NCBI GenBank assembly: GCA_030386875.1
Contig: CM059580.1
Location: 2,074,838 to 2,138,837, forward strand
Reading direction: 5' to 3'
Source: Morinoia aosen
Lineage: Eukaryota > Arthropoda > Malacostraca > Amphipoda > Talitridae
DNA length: 64,000 nucleotides
Shown: in pieces, positions 32,045-43,938 of the stretch
Layout of the letters: each line of letters begins with the position of its first letter
How positions within the stretch are numbered: the first letter of the stretch is position 1
The notes under the pieces: generated by a model
What the model saw: only the letters and a program-made list of their open reading frames with translations
What the model was told of the DNA's origin: nothing
Databases searched by the model: none
Position numbers and translations under genes: made by a program

Positions 32045-35000
32045 AAGATACATCGCCACACCACACACCACATCACACACAGCACCTCACCACCACACCA
32101 CCACAGCACCTCATCACACCGCACATCACCACACCACACATCGCCACACCACACATCGCCACACCACACATCGCCCCACCACACATCGCCCCACCACACA
32201 TCGCCACACCACACATCACCACACCACACATCACCACACCACACATCGCCACACCACACATCGCCACACCACACATCGCCACACCTCACATCACCACACC
32301 ACACATCGCCACACCACACATCACCACACCACACATCGCCAAACCACACATCGCCACACCACACATCGCCACACCACACATCGCCACACCACACATCGCC
32401 ACACCACACATCGCCACACCACACATCGCCACACCACACATCGCCACACCACACATCGCCACACCACACATCGCCACACCACACATCGCCACACCACACA
32501 TCGCCACACCGCACATCGCCACACCACACATCGCCACACCACACATCGCCACACCACACATCGCCACACCACACATCGCCACACCACACATCGCCACACC
32601 ACACATCGCCACACATCGCCACACCACACATCGCCACACCACACATCGCCACACATCGCCACACCACACATCGCCACACCACACATCGCCACACCACGCC
32701 ACACCACACATCGCCACGCCACACCACACATCACCACGCCACACCACACATCACCACGCCACACCACACATCACCACGCCACACCACACATCACCACGCC
32801 ACACCACACATCACCACACCACACCACACATCACCACGCCACACCACACATCACCACACCACACATCACCACACCACACATCACCACACCACACATCACC
32901 ACACCACACATCACCACACCACACATCACCACACCACACATCACCACGCCACACATCACCACGCCACACATCACCACGCCACACATCACCACGCCACACA
33001 TCACCACGCCACACATCACCACACCACACATTACCACACCACACATTACCACACCACACATTACCACACCACACATTACCACACCACACATCACACCACA
33101 CATCACCACACCACACATCACCACGCCACACATCACCACACCACACATCACCACGCCACACATCACGTCACGCCACACCACACCACACATTACCACACCA
33201 CACATTACCACACCACACATTACCACACCACACATTACCACACCACACATCACCACACCACACATCACCACGCCACACCACACATCACCACGCCACACCA
33301 CACATCACCACGCCACACCACACATCACCACGCCACACATCACGCCACACCACATATCGCCACACCACACATCGCCACACCACACATCGCCACACCACAC
33401 ATCACGCCACACCACACATCAAAACGCCACACATCACCACGCCACACATCGCCACACCACGCATCGCCACACCACACATCACCACACCACATATCACCAC
33501 ACCACACATCACCACACCACACATCACCACGCCACACCACACCACACATCACCACACCACACATCACCACACCACACATCACCACACCACACATCACCAC
33601 ACCACACATCACCACACCACACATCACCACACCACACATCACCACACCACACATCACCGCATCACACATCACCACACCACACATCGCCACACCACACATC
33701 GCCACACCACACATCGCCACACCACACATCGCCACACCACACATCACCACGCCACACATCACACCACACATCACCACGCCACACATCACCACGCCACACA
33801 TCACACCACACATCACACATCACCGCACCACAAATCACCACACCACAAATCACCACACCACACATCACCACACCACACATCACCACACCACACATCACCA
33901 CGCCACACATCACACCACACATCACCACGCCACACATCACCACGCCACACATCACCACACCACACATCACACCACACATCACCGCACCACACATCACCGC
34001 ACCACACATCACCGCACCACACATCACCGCACCACAAATCACCACACCACACATCACCACACCACAAATCACCACACCACACATCACCACACCACACATC
34101 ACCACACCACACATCACCACACCACACATCACCACACCACACATCACCACACCACACATCACCACACCACACATCACCACACTACACATCACCACACTAC
34201 ACATCACCACACTACACATCACCACACTACACATCACCACACCACACATCACCACACCACACATCACCACACCACACATCACCACACCACACATCACCAC
34301 ACCACCCATCACACCACACATCACCACACATCACCACACCACACATCGCCACACTACACATCGCCACACTACACATCACACTACACATCACACTACACAT
34401 CACCACACTACACATCACCACACTACACATCACCACACTACACATCACCACACCACACATCACACTACACATCACCACACCACACATCACTACACTACAC
34501 ATCGCTACACTACACATCACCACACTACACATCACTACACTACACATCACTACACTACACATCACCACACTACACATCACCACACTACACATCACCACAC
34601 TACACATCACCACACTACACATCACCACACTACACATCACCACACTACACATCACCACACTACACATCACCACACTACACATCACCACACCACACATCAC
34701 CACACTACACATCACACTACACATCACCACACTACACATCGCCACACTACACATCGCCACACTACACATCGCCACACTACACATCGCCACAACACCCCAC
34801 CACACATCACCACAACACCCCACCACACATCACCACAACACCCCACCACACATCACCACTTGAACACCCCACCACACATCACCACTTGAACACCCCACCA
34901 CACATCACCCCACCACACATCACCACACCCCACCACACATCACCACAACACCCCACCACACATCACCACAACACCCCACCACACATCACCACAACACCCA

Positions 35001-36230
35001 TCACCACAACACCCATCACCACAACACCCATCACCACACCACCACAACACCCATCACCACAACACCCATCACCACACCACCACAACACCCATCACCCATC
35101 ACCACACATCACCACACCACCACAACACCCATCACCCATCACCACACATCACCACACCACCACAACACCCATTACCACACCACCACAACACGCATCACAT
35201 CACACACCACACCACAACACGCATCACATCACACACCACACCACAACACGCATCACACCACACACCACACCACAACACGCATCACCACACCACCACAACA
35301 CCCATCACCACACCACCACAACACGCATCACACCACATGCACCACACCACAACACGCATCACACCACACATCACACCACAACACGCATCACACCACACAC
35401 CACAACACGCATCACACCACATCACCACACCACAACACCCATCACCACACCACAACACGCATCACCACACCACAACACCCATCACCACACCACCACAACA
35501 CGCATCACACCACACACCACACCACAACACGCATCACACCACACACCACACCACAACACGCATCACACCACATCACCACACCACAACACGCATCACCACA
35601 CCACAACACCCATCAGCACACCACCAAAACACGCATCACACCACACACCACACCACAACACGCATCACACCACACACCACACCACAACACGCATCACACC
35701 ACATCACCACACCACAACACCCATCACCACACCACAACACCCATCACCACACCACCACAACACCCATCACCACACACCACACATCACCACACACCACACA
35801 CCACACATCACCACACACCACACACACCACACCACCACAACACACATCACCACACCACCACAACACCCATCACCACACACCACATCACCACAACACACAT
35901 CACCACACACCACACCACACCACGCATCACACCACACCACAACACGCATCACACCACACCACAACACACATCACCACACACCACACACCACATCACCACA
36001 ACACACATCACCACACACCACACCACAACACGCATCACACCACACCACCACAACACCCATCACCACACACCACACCACAACACGCATCACACCACACCAC
36101 CACAACACACATCACCACACCACCACAACACCCATCACCACACACCACATCACCACAACACACATCACCACACACCACACCACAACACGCATCACACCAC
36201 ACCACACACCAGAGGTAAAAGAAACACACG
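32045..36230. repeat. 4.2-kb A/C-rich satellite
   Basis: Nearly G-free plus strand of CACCACACCACACAT-type 15-bp units. Domains differ: CATCGCCACACCACA (32150-32700), CACGCCACACCACACATCAC (32700-32850), CACTACACATCAC (34170-34790), CACAACACCCCACCACACAT (34790-35000), then CACAACACGCATCACACCAC (35180-36200). Long open frames (Thr/His/Pro/Ser or Cys/Val/Trp repeats) are by-products. Confidence 0.97.
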
Positions 36231-36419
36231 AGATGTAGTCAGATATACTGGACACAAGGAACGTCGGGCTGACATCCAAGCGTCAGCCCGGCCAGTAAAT
36301 GCAGGCTGACGAGCCGGCGTCAGCTGGCGCCGTGTCAGGCGGGCAAAAAACACAAAGTGAAGTTTGGAATACAGAAATTATTTTTGGTTTTGAGATGCAC
36401 GGAGCCGAGCGAGTTGTGC

Positions 36420-37790
36420 CTTTACTGATGCCTGGCGGATGTGGCTAGTGTGGTTAGGTGGCAGATGTAACTCATGTTGCTTAGTGGCTAATGTGGCTAG
36501 GTGGCTTATGTGGCTAGGTGGCTGTTGTAACTTGTGTGGCTAGGTGGCTGATGTGGCCTGGTGGCTGTTGTAACTTGTGTGGCTAGGTGGCTTATGTGGC
36601 TAGGTGGCTGTTGTAACTTGTGTGGCTAGGTGGCTGATGTGGCCTGGTGGCTGTTGTAACTTGTGTGGCTAGGTGGCTGATGTGGCCTGGTGGCTGTTGT
36701 AACTTGTGTGGCTAGGTGGCTGATGGGGCCTGGTGGCTGTTGTAACTTGTGTGGCTAGGTGGCTGATGTGGCCTGATGGCTGTTGTAACTTGTGTGGCTA
36801 GGTGGCTGATGTGGCCTGGTGGCTGTTGTAACTTGTGTGGCTAGGTGGCTGATGGGGCCTGGTGGCTGTTGTAACTTGTGTGGCTAGGTGGCTGATGTGG
36901 CCTGGTGGCTGTTGTAACTTGTGTGGCTAGGTGGCTGATGTGGCCTGGTGGCTGTTGTAACTTGTGTGGCTAGGTGGCTGATGTGGCCTGGTGGCTGTTG
37001 TAACTTGTGTGGCTAGGTGGCTGATGGGGCCTGGTGGCTGTTGTAACTTGTGTGGCTAGGTGGCTGATGTGGCCTGGTGGCTGTTGTAACTTGTGTGGCT
37101 AGGTGGCTGATGTAACTTGTGTGGCTAGGTGGCTGATGTAACTTGTGTGGCTAGGTGGCTGATGTAACTTGTGTGGCTAGGTGGCTGGTGTAACTTGTGT
37201 GGCTACGAGGCTGGTGTGGCCTGGTGGCTGATGTGGCCTGGTGGCTGTTGTAACTTGTGTGGCTACGAGGCTGGTGTGGCCTGGTGGCTGATGTGGCCTG
37301 GTGGCTGTTGTAACTTGTGTGGCTAGGTGGCTGATGTAACTTGTGTGGCTAGGTGGCTGGTGTAACTTGTGTGGCTACTAGGCTGGTGTGGCCTGGTGGC
37401 TGATGTGGCCTGGTGGCTGTTGTAACTTGTGTGGCTAGGTGGCTGATGTAACTTGTGTGGCTACGAGGCTGGTGTGGCCTGGTGGCTGATGTGGCCTGGT
37501 GGCTGTTGTAACTTGTGTGGCTAGGTGGCTAATGTAACTTGTGTGGCTAGGTGGCTGGTGTAACTTGTGTGGCTACGAGGCTGGTGTGGCCTGGTGGCTG
37601 ATGTGGCCTGGTGGCTGTTGTAACTTGTGTGGCTAGGTGGCTGATGTAACTTGTGTGGCTACGAGGCTGGTGTGGCCTGGTGGCTGATGTGGCCTGGTGG
37701 CTGTTGTAACTTGTGTGGCTAGGTGGCTGATGTGGCCTGGTGGCTGTTGTAACTTGTGTGGCTACGAGGCTGGTGTGGCTCTTCAATGTG
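36420..37790. repeat. 43-bp minisatellite
   Basis: About 32 units containing GGCTAGGTGGCTGATGTGGC and GGTGGCTGTTGTAACTTGTG. The second half mixes in GGCTACGAGGCTGGTGTGGC variants, giving a composite order. Confidence 0.95.
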
Positions 37791-38640
37791 GCACTGTATG
37801 CGCTGTGTTGCTACTCAGCCACACACACACACACACAAATTTGGCGGTCATGCACTGAAAGGAAGTTTGACACACCTGAGTGTGTCGAACGGCTATTCTG
37901 ATGTATTTTGGACGCATTTTAGTGGTTGAGAGAAATTAAATATATATTCACGATTCAAATGGCTCATATTTTGTTGCAGAAACCCGAACTGTTGTGAATG
38001 GATAAATGGATGCGAATAGATTTTGTGAATGGAGTCCAATTCTCCTCATAAAACCCTAATACCTTCACTAATTTTTCTTCTAAATCTTAGACGTTGTCTG
38101 TAGGTATATTAGTGTAATCAGAGGCCAGTCTCAGAAAGTGAAGGTTAGGCAAATAAAATTGGCTTACGTTAAATGTGTCATGGTTGACACACTTAAGTGT
38201 GTCGTATAAGCTCATGACACACTTAAGTGTGTCTAAATACATAGACTGCTAGTGTATGTTGTTGATACTTTTGTGTGTCGGCTTTTTGACAAAATTTTTC
38301 TCATTGTCGCCTAAGGTTGAGGCAACCTAACAAAAATGGCTCGCCAATTTGCGCGAGAAGTTGAATGAGTGGGGGAGTCTATGCATAAGGAAGGACACGA
38401 TATTAACATTCTGAACTGCTCGAGTGGCTCACAAGTCTAAAGTGATCTACGTAATTGGAACTCTCCTACATCGACTCGCAGCACTCACACCTGGCGCATT
38501 TTTACAACAAGAGTGACGCACCATTGATGAACATCAATAGAATCTTAAAACTCCCGATATGCAGCTTCACAAAGGTCACACTTAGAGATATACACTCAAG
38601 ACAAACACTTTTCTTCGAGGAAGAAAGACTATGCAGCATA
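37791..38640. other. Intergenic DNA with repeated palindromes
   Basis: GACACACTTAAGTGTGTC, a perfect 18-bp palindrome, occurs at 38186-38203 and 38216-38233. An imperfect relative is at 37869-37886. No gene recognised. Confidence 0.7.
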
Positions 38641-39525
38641 ATTTATTAAAATATTGAGTTCAGGCGGACCGTACTTCCGTACGGCCGCCCTCCAAACTTA
38701 CGCTAAGGTCTATTCTAAGAACTGTATAGTAATACAGCATGGAAGAACTTTGCTCTACCTAACGAGTTATGGCTAGCGTACACCAGGGGGGACTCCGCGT
38801 ATTTTGAACTGTTGTGCGACTGCGCTCGCCCCTCACCCCTAGTGCTTGTCCCTCACCCCGCGCCCTCGCCCCACACCTCTTACAGTCTCCCCCCACACCC
38901 CATCCCCCTCGTACCGCACTCTCCCCCCCACACCTCAACACGATCCCACCAAGACACAATTCCACGTCTTCAGGAATCGTCTTTCATCCACGTCTTCGGG
39001 CTGGAATCGTCAGCAAAACTCGGCGACTGAGGGAGAGAGACTTACATGTGGCTTACACGCCGCTCGGATGCAATGGCTGCAGTAAAATCGACCTCCTCGC
39101 CTGCCCTCAGCTCGCAAGAAATGTTACATTCTGTGCCTCGAGTGGCATGGCTAGCAACCAGCCGATGTGCTGTGCCAGGCCTCGCTGTGCTGTGCGGCCC
39201 GAATTGTCCCATGTAATTTTTTTTGTACGTGAATTAACGAGCTAGAAACAGCGACCGAAATTGTGACGTCCGTGGCTGCGAGCTGGCAACGTCGCCGGGC
39301 CTGCTCCTAGATTTGGCAGAACTGCAGTGACGTCACACAAGTGGTCAGAAGGTAACGCCAGTTTCAGAGGAACGCTATGAGAGTAAACAAGTTACTTCGT
39401 TTCATTTTCTATAAAATTTCTCCTGTATTCGATGATGGTGATCAAATATTACACATCGTTGTGTGGAGGTGTATATTTCTAAAGTTTACGTGTAGGCTTA
39501 ACATATACTTGTAGGCCTCACGCCC
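38641..39525. other. Intergenic DNA, nothing recognised
   Basis: Includes a GC-rich part near 38790-39300 and one TGACGTCA at 39328. No supported gene. Confidence 0.45.
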
Positions 39526-39528
39526 TTA

Positions 39529-39635
39529 AGGCCCGTGTACACGATCATTGAGTGCACGCGTGAGGTGGGCGGGGCTTGCGCCTCTCTTCACTGCTCACGC
39601 GCGCACTCAATGATCGTGTAAACAGGCCTTTACGG
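39529..39635. mobile_element. Short hairpin MITE
   Basis: GGCCCGTGTACACGATCATT at the left pairs with AATGATCGTGTAAACAGGCC at the right; arms about 35 bp, loop about 35 bp. Confidence 0.75.
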
Positions 39636-39677
39636 GACTGATGCTCTAAGGATATAATGAATTCTGTAACCTTGCTG

Positions 39678-39912
39678 ATATTAACACTTTGACTGCGACT
39701 ACTAAGTATTAAGTTCAACACCTAACTCAAATTTAATGTCAACTGTAGTAAGCTATTTCGAAAATACCCAACATAACCTGGATCTTGCGTTCATTTAGCT
39801 TTGATTAAGTGTTTATGGAAATTGAGTTTGCGACTACTGGTCGGTCTGCAGCGTTGTGAAAATTACCTCCGTGTACCACCGGTGGCGCACGTCGTCGCAG
39901 TCAAAGTATTGA
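39678..39912. mobile_element. TTAA-family MITE (CACCGGTG core), copy 3
   Basis: TTAACACTTTGACTGCGACT at the left and GTCGTCGCAGTCAAAGT at the right form inverted ends. Contains CCACCGGTGG. Confidence 0.85.
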
Positions 39913-40124
39913 AAAGAAATGGCATTTAAATTCACTAAAATGACCCAAACAAGCTTGACTACGCTTTCATTTGCCGTCGTTTTTAAGTAATTATGAAACA
40001 TGCCTAGTCATTCCACGGAGAAAATTCTGCATCTCTCCTAAGATTTGTTATACTGATTAAAGCTAAACTTGAGGTTTCTTATAAAGCCTGGTTAGCTTCA
40101 TTTCATAGAGCTTCGTTAGCTTCT

Positions 40125-41215
40125 TAAATCAACAAAAAGTTGAACTTGACAAAATTAACAAAAAATTGAACTTGACAAAATCAACAAAAAGTTGAACTTG
40201 ACAAAATCAACAAAAAGTTGAACTTGACAAAATCAACAAAAAGTTGAACTTGACAAAATCAACAAAAAATTGAACTTGACAAAATCAACAAAAAGTTGAA
40301 CTTGACAAAATCAACAAAAAGTTGAACTTGACAAAATCAACAAAAAGTTGAACTTGACAAAATCAACAAAAAGTTGAACTTGACAAAATCAACAAAAAGT
40401 TGAACTTGACAAAATCAACAAAAAGTTGAACTTGACAAAATTAACAAAAAATTGAACTTGACAAAATCAACAAAAAGTTGAACTTGACAAAATCAACAAA
40501 AAGTTGAACTCGACAAAATCAACAAAAAGTTGAACTTGACAAAATCAACAAAAAGTTGAACTCGACAAAATCAACAAAAAGTTGAACTCGACAAAATCAA
40601 CAAAAAGTTGAACTTGACAAAATCAACAAAAAGTTGAACTTGACAAAATCAACAAAAAGTTGAACTTGTCAAAATCAACAAAAAGTTGAACTTGACAAAA
40701 TCAACAAAAAGTTGAACTTGACAAAATCAACAAAAAGTTGAACTTGACAAAATCAACAAAAAGTTGAACTTGACAAAATCAACAAAAAGCTGAACTTGAC
40801 AAAATCAACAAAAAGCTGAACTTGACAAAATCAACAAAAAGCTGAACTTGACAAAATCAACAAAAAGCTGAACTTGACAAAATCAACAAAAAGCTGAACT
40901 TGACAAAATCAACAAAAAGTTGAACTTGACAAAATCAACAAAAAGTTGAACTTGACAAAATCAACAAAAAGTTGAACTTGACAAAATCAACAAAAAGTTG
41001 AACTTGACAAAATCAACAAAAAGTTGAACTTGACAAAATCAACAAAAAGTTGAACTTGACAAAATCAACAAAAAGTTGAACTTGACGTAATCAACAAAAA
41101 GTTGAACTTGACGAAATCAACAAAAAGTTGAACTTGACAAAATCAACAAAAAGTTGAACTTGACAAAATCAACAAAAAGTTGAACTTGACAAAATCAACA
41201 AAAAGTTGAACTTGA
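40125..41215. repeat. 26-bp minisatellite
   Basis: About 41 units of AAATCAACAAAAAGTTGAAC plus TTGACA. Local variants include GCTGAAC at 40780-40910 and CTCGAC at 40505-40600. Confidence 0.97.
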
Positions 41216-41425
41216 CACTTTCGCCACAACGTGCGCCACCAATGGCGATTTTTGAAAGCCCGCTGACCGACCAGTAGTCACAAACTGTTTCCATAGATAC
41301 CTAAATAAAGCTAAATGAGTGTACGGGATCTAATTAATGTTTGCTGTGTATGAAATTGCTCTCTACAGATATTTTTGAATCTAATTTGAATGAATATCGA
41401 ACTGCAGTTTGCTTTCAAAATGTTG
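41216..41425. mobile_element. TTAA-family MITE, partial, abutting array
   Basis: CACTTTCGCCACAACGTGCG, ACCGACCAGTAGTCACAAAC and TAATGTTTGCTGTGTATG follow family order. It directly continues from the 26-bp array, so the array may have grown from its edge. Confidence 0.65.
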
Positions 41426-41846
41426 ATTTCACTTTATTCGGCACAGACGGCTTGAAATCTATGACCACTCCTGTGACGTCACGAGCCTGGCGCTGCCGGA
41501 GACGCGCGTCACCGTCACTCCTTCGCGATGGTTCAAAAGCAATAAATTGGTCGTTGCGTTGATGAAGAATGCTTAAAGTGACCCACCCAGAAGATAAGGA
41601 AGGGCTCTTTGGACCAGTTGGTCCATAGATCTAGGCCTATGATAGGCCTAGGTAATAAGCAGCAGTGGACGCTCGCATTCCATTGCTTAGAACTCCACTC
41701 GATGTCTCTTAAGTCTCAACTCGCGCATCTGGCAGCCTGGCGTCCTGTGCGGGCAATGGTGACGTCACCACACCTGGGATATCCCACGTCCCTACCTCTC
41801 AGGGTCGGCAGCCTGCACACGGCACGGCCTGCTCGACGTGCACCAC
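41426..41846. other. Intergenic DNA with CRE-like sites
   Basis: No gene. GTGACGTCAC occurs at about 41472 and 41759. Confidence 0.5.
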
Positions 41847-42108
41847 GGTAGAGGAAACAAGGTAGGGTCAAACCAGTCTTTTTTCCGTTGACTGTGTGGT
41901 TTTGCTGACGTCACGGCAACGAACCAATAGCAGCGCTCATATTGCATCTGGTAGCACTGCTACCCCCAAATCTGGCTCCACTATTGGCCTAACGACATGG
42001 CGTTTTGGTGACGTCATAAAGTTTGTTTGAAATAAAGCCTTTCTATTGGCTAGCCGAACAAGAGGTGTATTTTATCCCATAGAAATGACCCTACCTTGTT
42101 TCCACTAC
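41847..42108. mobile_element. CRE-bearing MITE, copy 2
   Basis: GTAGAGGAAACAAGGTAGGG and CCCTACCTTGTTTCCACTAC form the ends. TGACGTCA at 41906-41913 and 42009-42016. Very similar to copy 1. Confidence 0.88.
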
Positions 42109-42512
42109 CATGCCATTTCTTCAACGGCCAAACCCCAGATTTCATCGCAAATAAGAAAGCGACGTCTCGATGTGGCGCGCTCTGTACCCAGTCAACTTTT
42201 TCGCCGCTTGCATGCATGTTTTTCGCTGCCCCAGTAATTAAATTGCTTACGCGGCGAAAAACATGCATGCTCCTGCGAAAAAGGTAGACTAGGTATCCTG
42301 GGGACGGGCGCACGTCTCGGAAACATTATTGTGTGCAGCTTTGACATCTCGCCATGAAAAGCGCCCTGTTAAAATTAACGAATCCCAAAGTTGAGGACTT
42401 GGCGTTTTTCAGCTCAACTTAGAGTGGAGTCGACATGCGCAGCGTGAGGAAGTCATCGTACGTAACCGCCATCGGTTGCAATTGCAACCGTAGAACACCA
42501 AGCAGTTCATTC
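42109..42512. other. Intergenic DNA with a small inverted repeat
   Basis: GCATGCATGTTTTTCGC near 42210 pairs with GCGAAAAACATGCATGC near 42255. Nothing else recognised. Confidence 0.5.
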
Positions 42513-42513
42513 T

Positions 42514-42701
42514 AAAGCGGCCCGTAGACCATCAATTTTATTGTCAATATAATTCTCAATGATGAATATTGACGATTTAATTGATCGTCTGTGGGCTTCA
42601 TTGACGACCGTCAAATAATTGACTTAGTGGGCAAAAAAAATATCATCAATATATTGAGTCAATGATATTGACAATTAAATTGACCGTCTATGAGCCGCTA
42701 A
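42514..42701. mobile_element. TA-type MITE, copy 2
   Basis: AAAGCGGCCCGTAGACCATC to GACCGTCTATGAGCCGC; matches 57065-57259 and the split copy at 11930/14251. Confidence 0.88.
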
Positions 42702-42895
42702 ACACTTCATTCCGAACTATTCATTCTGTCCAAAAAGTTCATCGTTGCCGACGCACCGCCGCTGCTACCCCGAGAACTTATACATGGTGTCTTACGTGTT
42801 ACACTTGACCGTATAACTAATTTTATATATATATATCCTCTGTACTCGTATAACTTATACTCTATGCGAGAAACACAGCATTTAATACCATTAAG
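42702..42895. other. Tolloid 3' flank, nothing recognised
   Basis: Short unassigned stretch with a TA run at 42823-42835. Confidence 0.4.
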
Positions 42896-43750
42896 GAACA
42901 GCACCGCACTGTGCACTCCGTATCACCTATCCCAGCCGGGCAGCTGCAGTGCACATGTATCACTTATACCAGCTGCATCACACAGTGCACTTGTATCACT
43001 TATACCAGCCGCGCAGTGCACTCCGTATCACCTATACCAGCCGGGCAGCTGCAGTGCACATGTATCACTTATACCAGCTGCATCACACAGTGCACTTGTA
43101 TCACTTATACCAGCCGCGCAGTGCACTCCGTATCACCTATACCAGCCGGGCAGCTGCAGTACACATGTATCACTTATACCAGCTGCATCACACAGTGCAC
43201 TTGTATCACTTACACCAGCCGCGCAGTGCACTTGTATCACTTATACCAGCATCACGTGCATCACTTCACCTCCCGCAGCAGCAACACCACATCAGGGACT
43301 CTGTATCACTTATACCAGCCGCGCAGTGCACATTTATCACTTATACCAGCTGCGCAGTGCACATTTATCACTTATACCAGCTGCGCAGTGCACATGTATC
43401 ACTTATACCAGCCACACAGTGCACATGTATCACTTATACCAGCCACACAGTGCACATGTATCACTTATACCAGCCGCGCAGTGCACATTTATCACTTATA
43501 CCAGCCGCGCAGTGCACATTTATCACTTATACCAGCTGCGCAGTACACATGTATCACTTATACCAGCCGCGCAGTACACATGTATCACTTATACCAGCCG
43601 CGCAGTGCACACGTATCACTTATACCAGCCACACAGTGCACATGTATCACTTATACCAGCCGCGCAGTGCACATGTATCATCATACCAGCCGCGCAGTGC
43701 ACATGTAACACCTATACCAGCATCACACCAGCTCCCGCAGCAATAACACC
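42896..43750. repeat. ~31-bp minisatellite, likely tolloid 3' UTR side
   Basis: Units contain TATCACTTATACCAGCCGCG and CAGTGCACATG. The first part is a larger 120-bp unit repeated three times (42910-43190). The array ends about 10 bp from the tolloid stop codon. Confidence 0.93.
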
Positions 43751-43758
43751 ACGCCGTA

Positions 43759-43938
43759 TCACTTGTACCCCCGCGAGAAGCTGTAGGTGAAGGCGTTGTG
43801 CTCCCCCGTAGCGTTCTCGGAGGAATCGTCCGCGTCGGTGGCGACGTACGCGGCCGAGAAGCCCTTCGTGTTGATCGTGTCGTCCGAGCGGAAGCGCACC
43901 AGCAGGCTCTCGTCCATGCTCACTATTTCTTGCGGGAT
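43759..43938 (-). CDS. tld: Tolloid last exon: CUB5 end and C-terminus
   Basis: Encodes [50 protein letters not shown] and a basic tail to TGA (43761-43759). Matches BMP-1 VKFHSDDTITKKGFHLRY. NAT is a possible glycosylation site. Confidence 0.95.
   Translation of the reverse strand: MPQEIVSMDESLLVRFRSDDTINTKGFSAAYVATDADDSSENATGEHNAFTYSFSRGYK

Noticed and set aside
31985..36238. Open frames up to 1417 codons rich in His, Thr, Ser and Pro
   Set aside because: Produced by a satellite whose unit lacks stops; several frames and both strands are open, and there is no start context or conserved domain.
38812..39245. Overlapping Pro/Ser-rich frames of 70-140 codons
   Set aside because: GC-rich low-complexity DNA with no splice-consistent or conserved sequence.
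42864..43790. About 300-codon Tyr/Ser/Thr-rich frames on the plus strand
   Set aside because: 31-bp minisatellite in which all three plus frames are open; opposite strand to the tolloid last exon.
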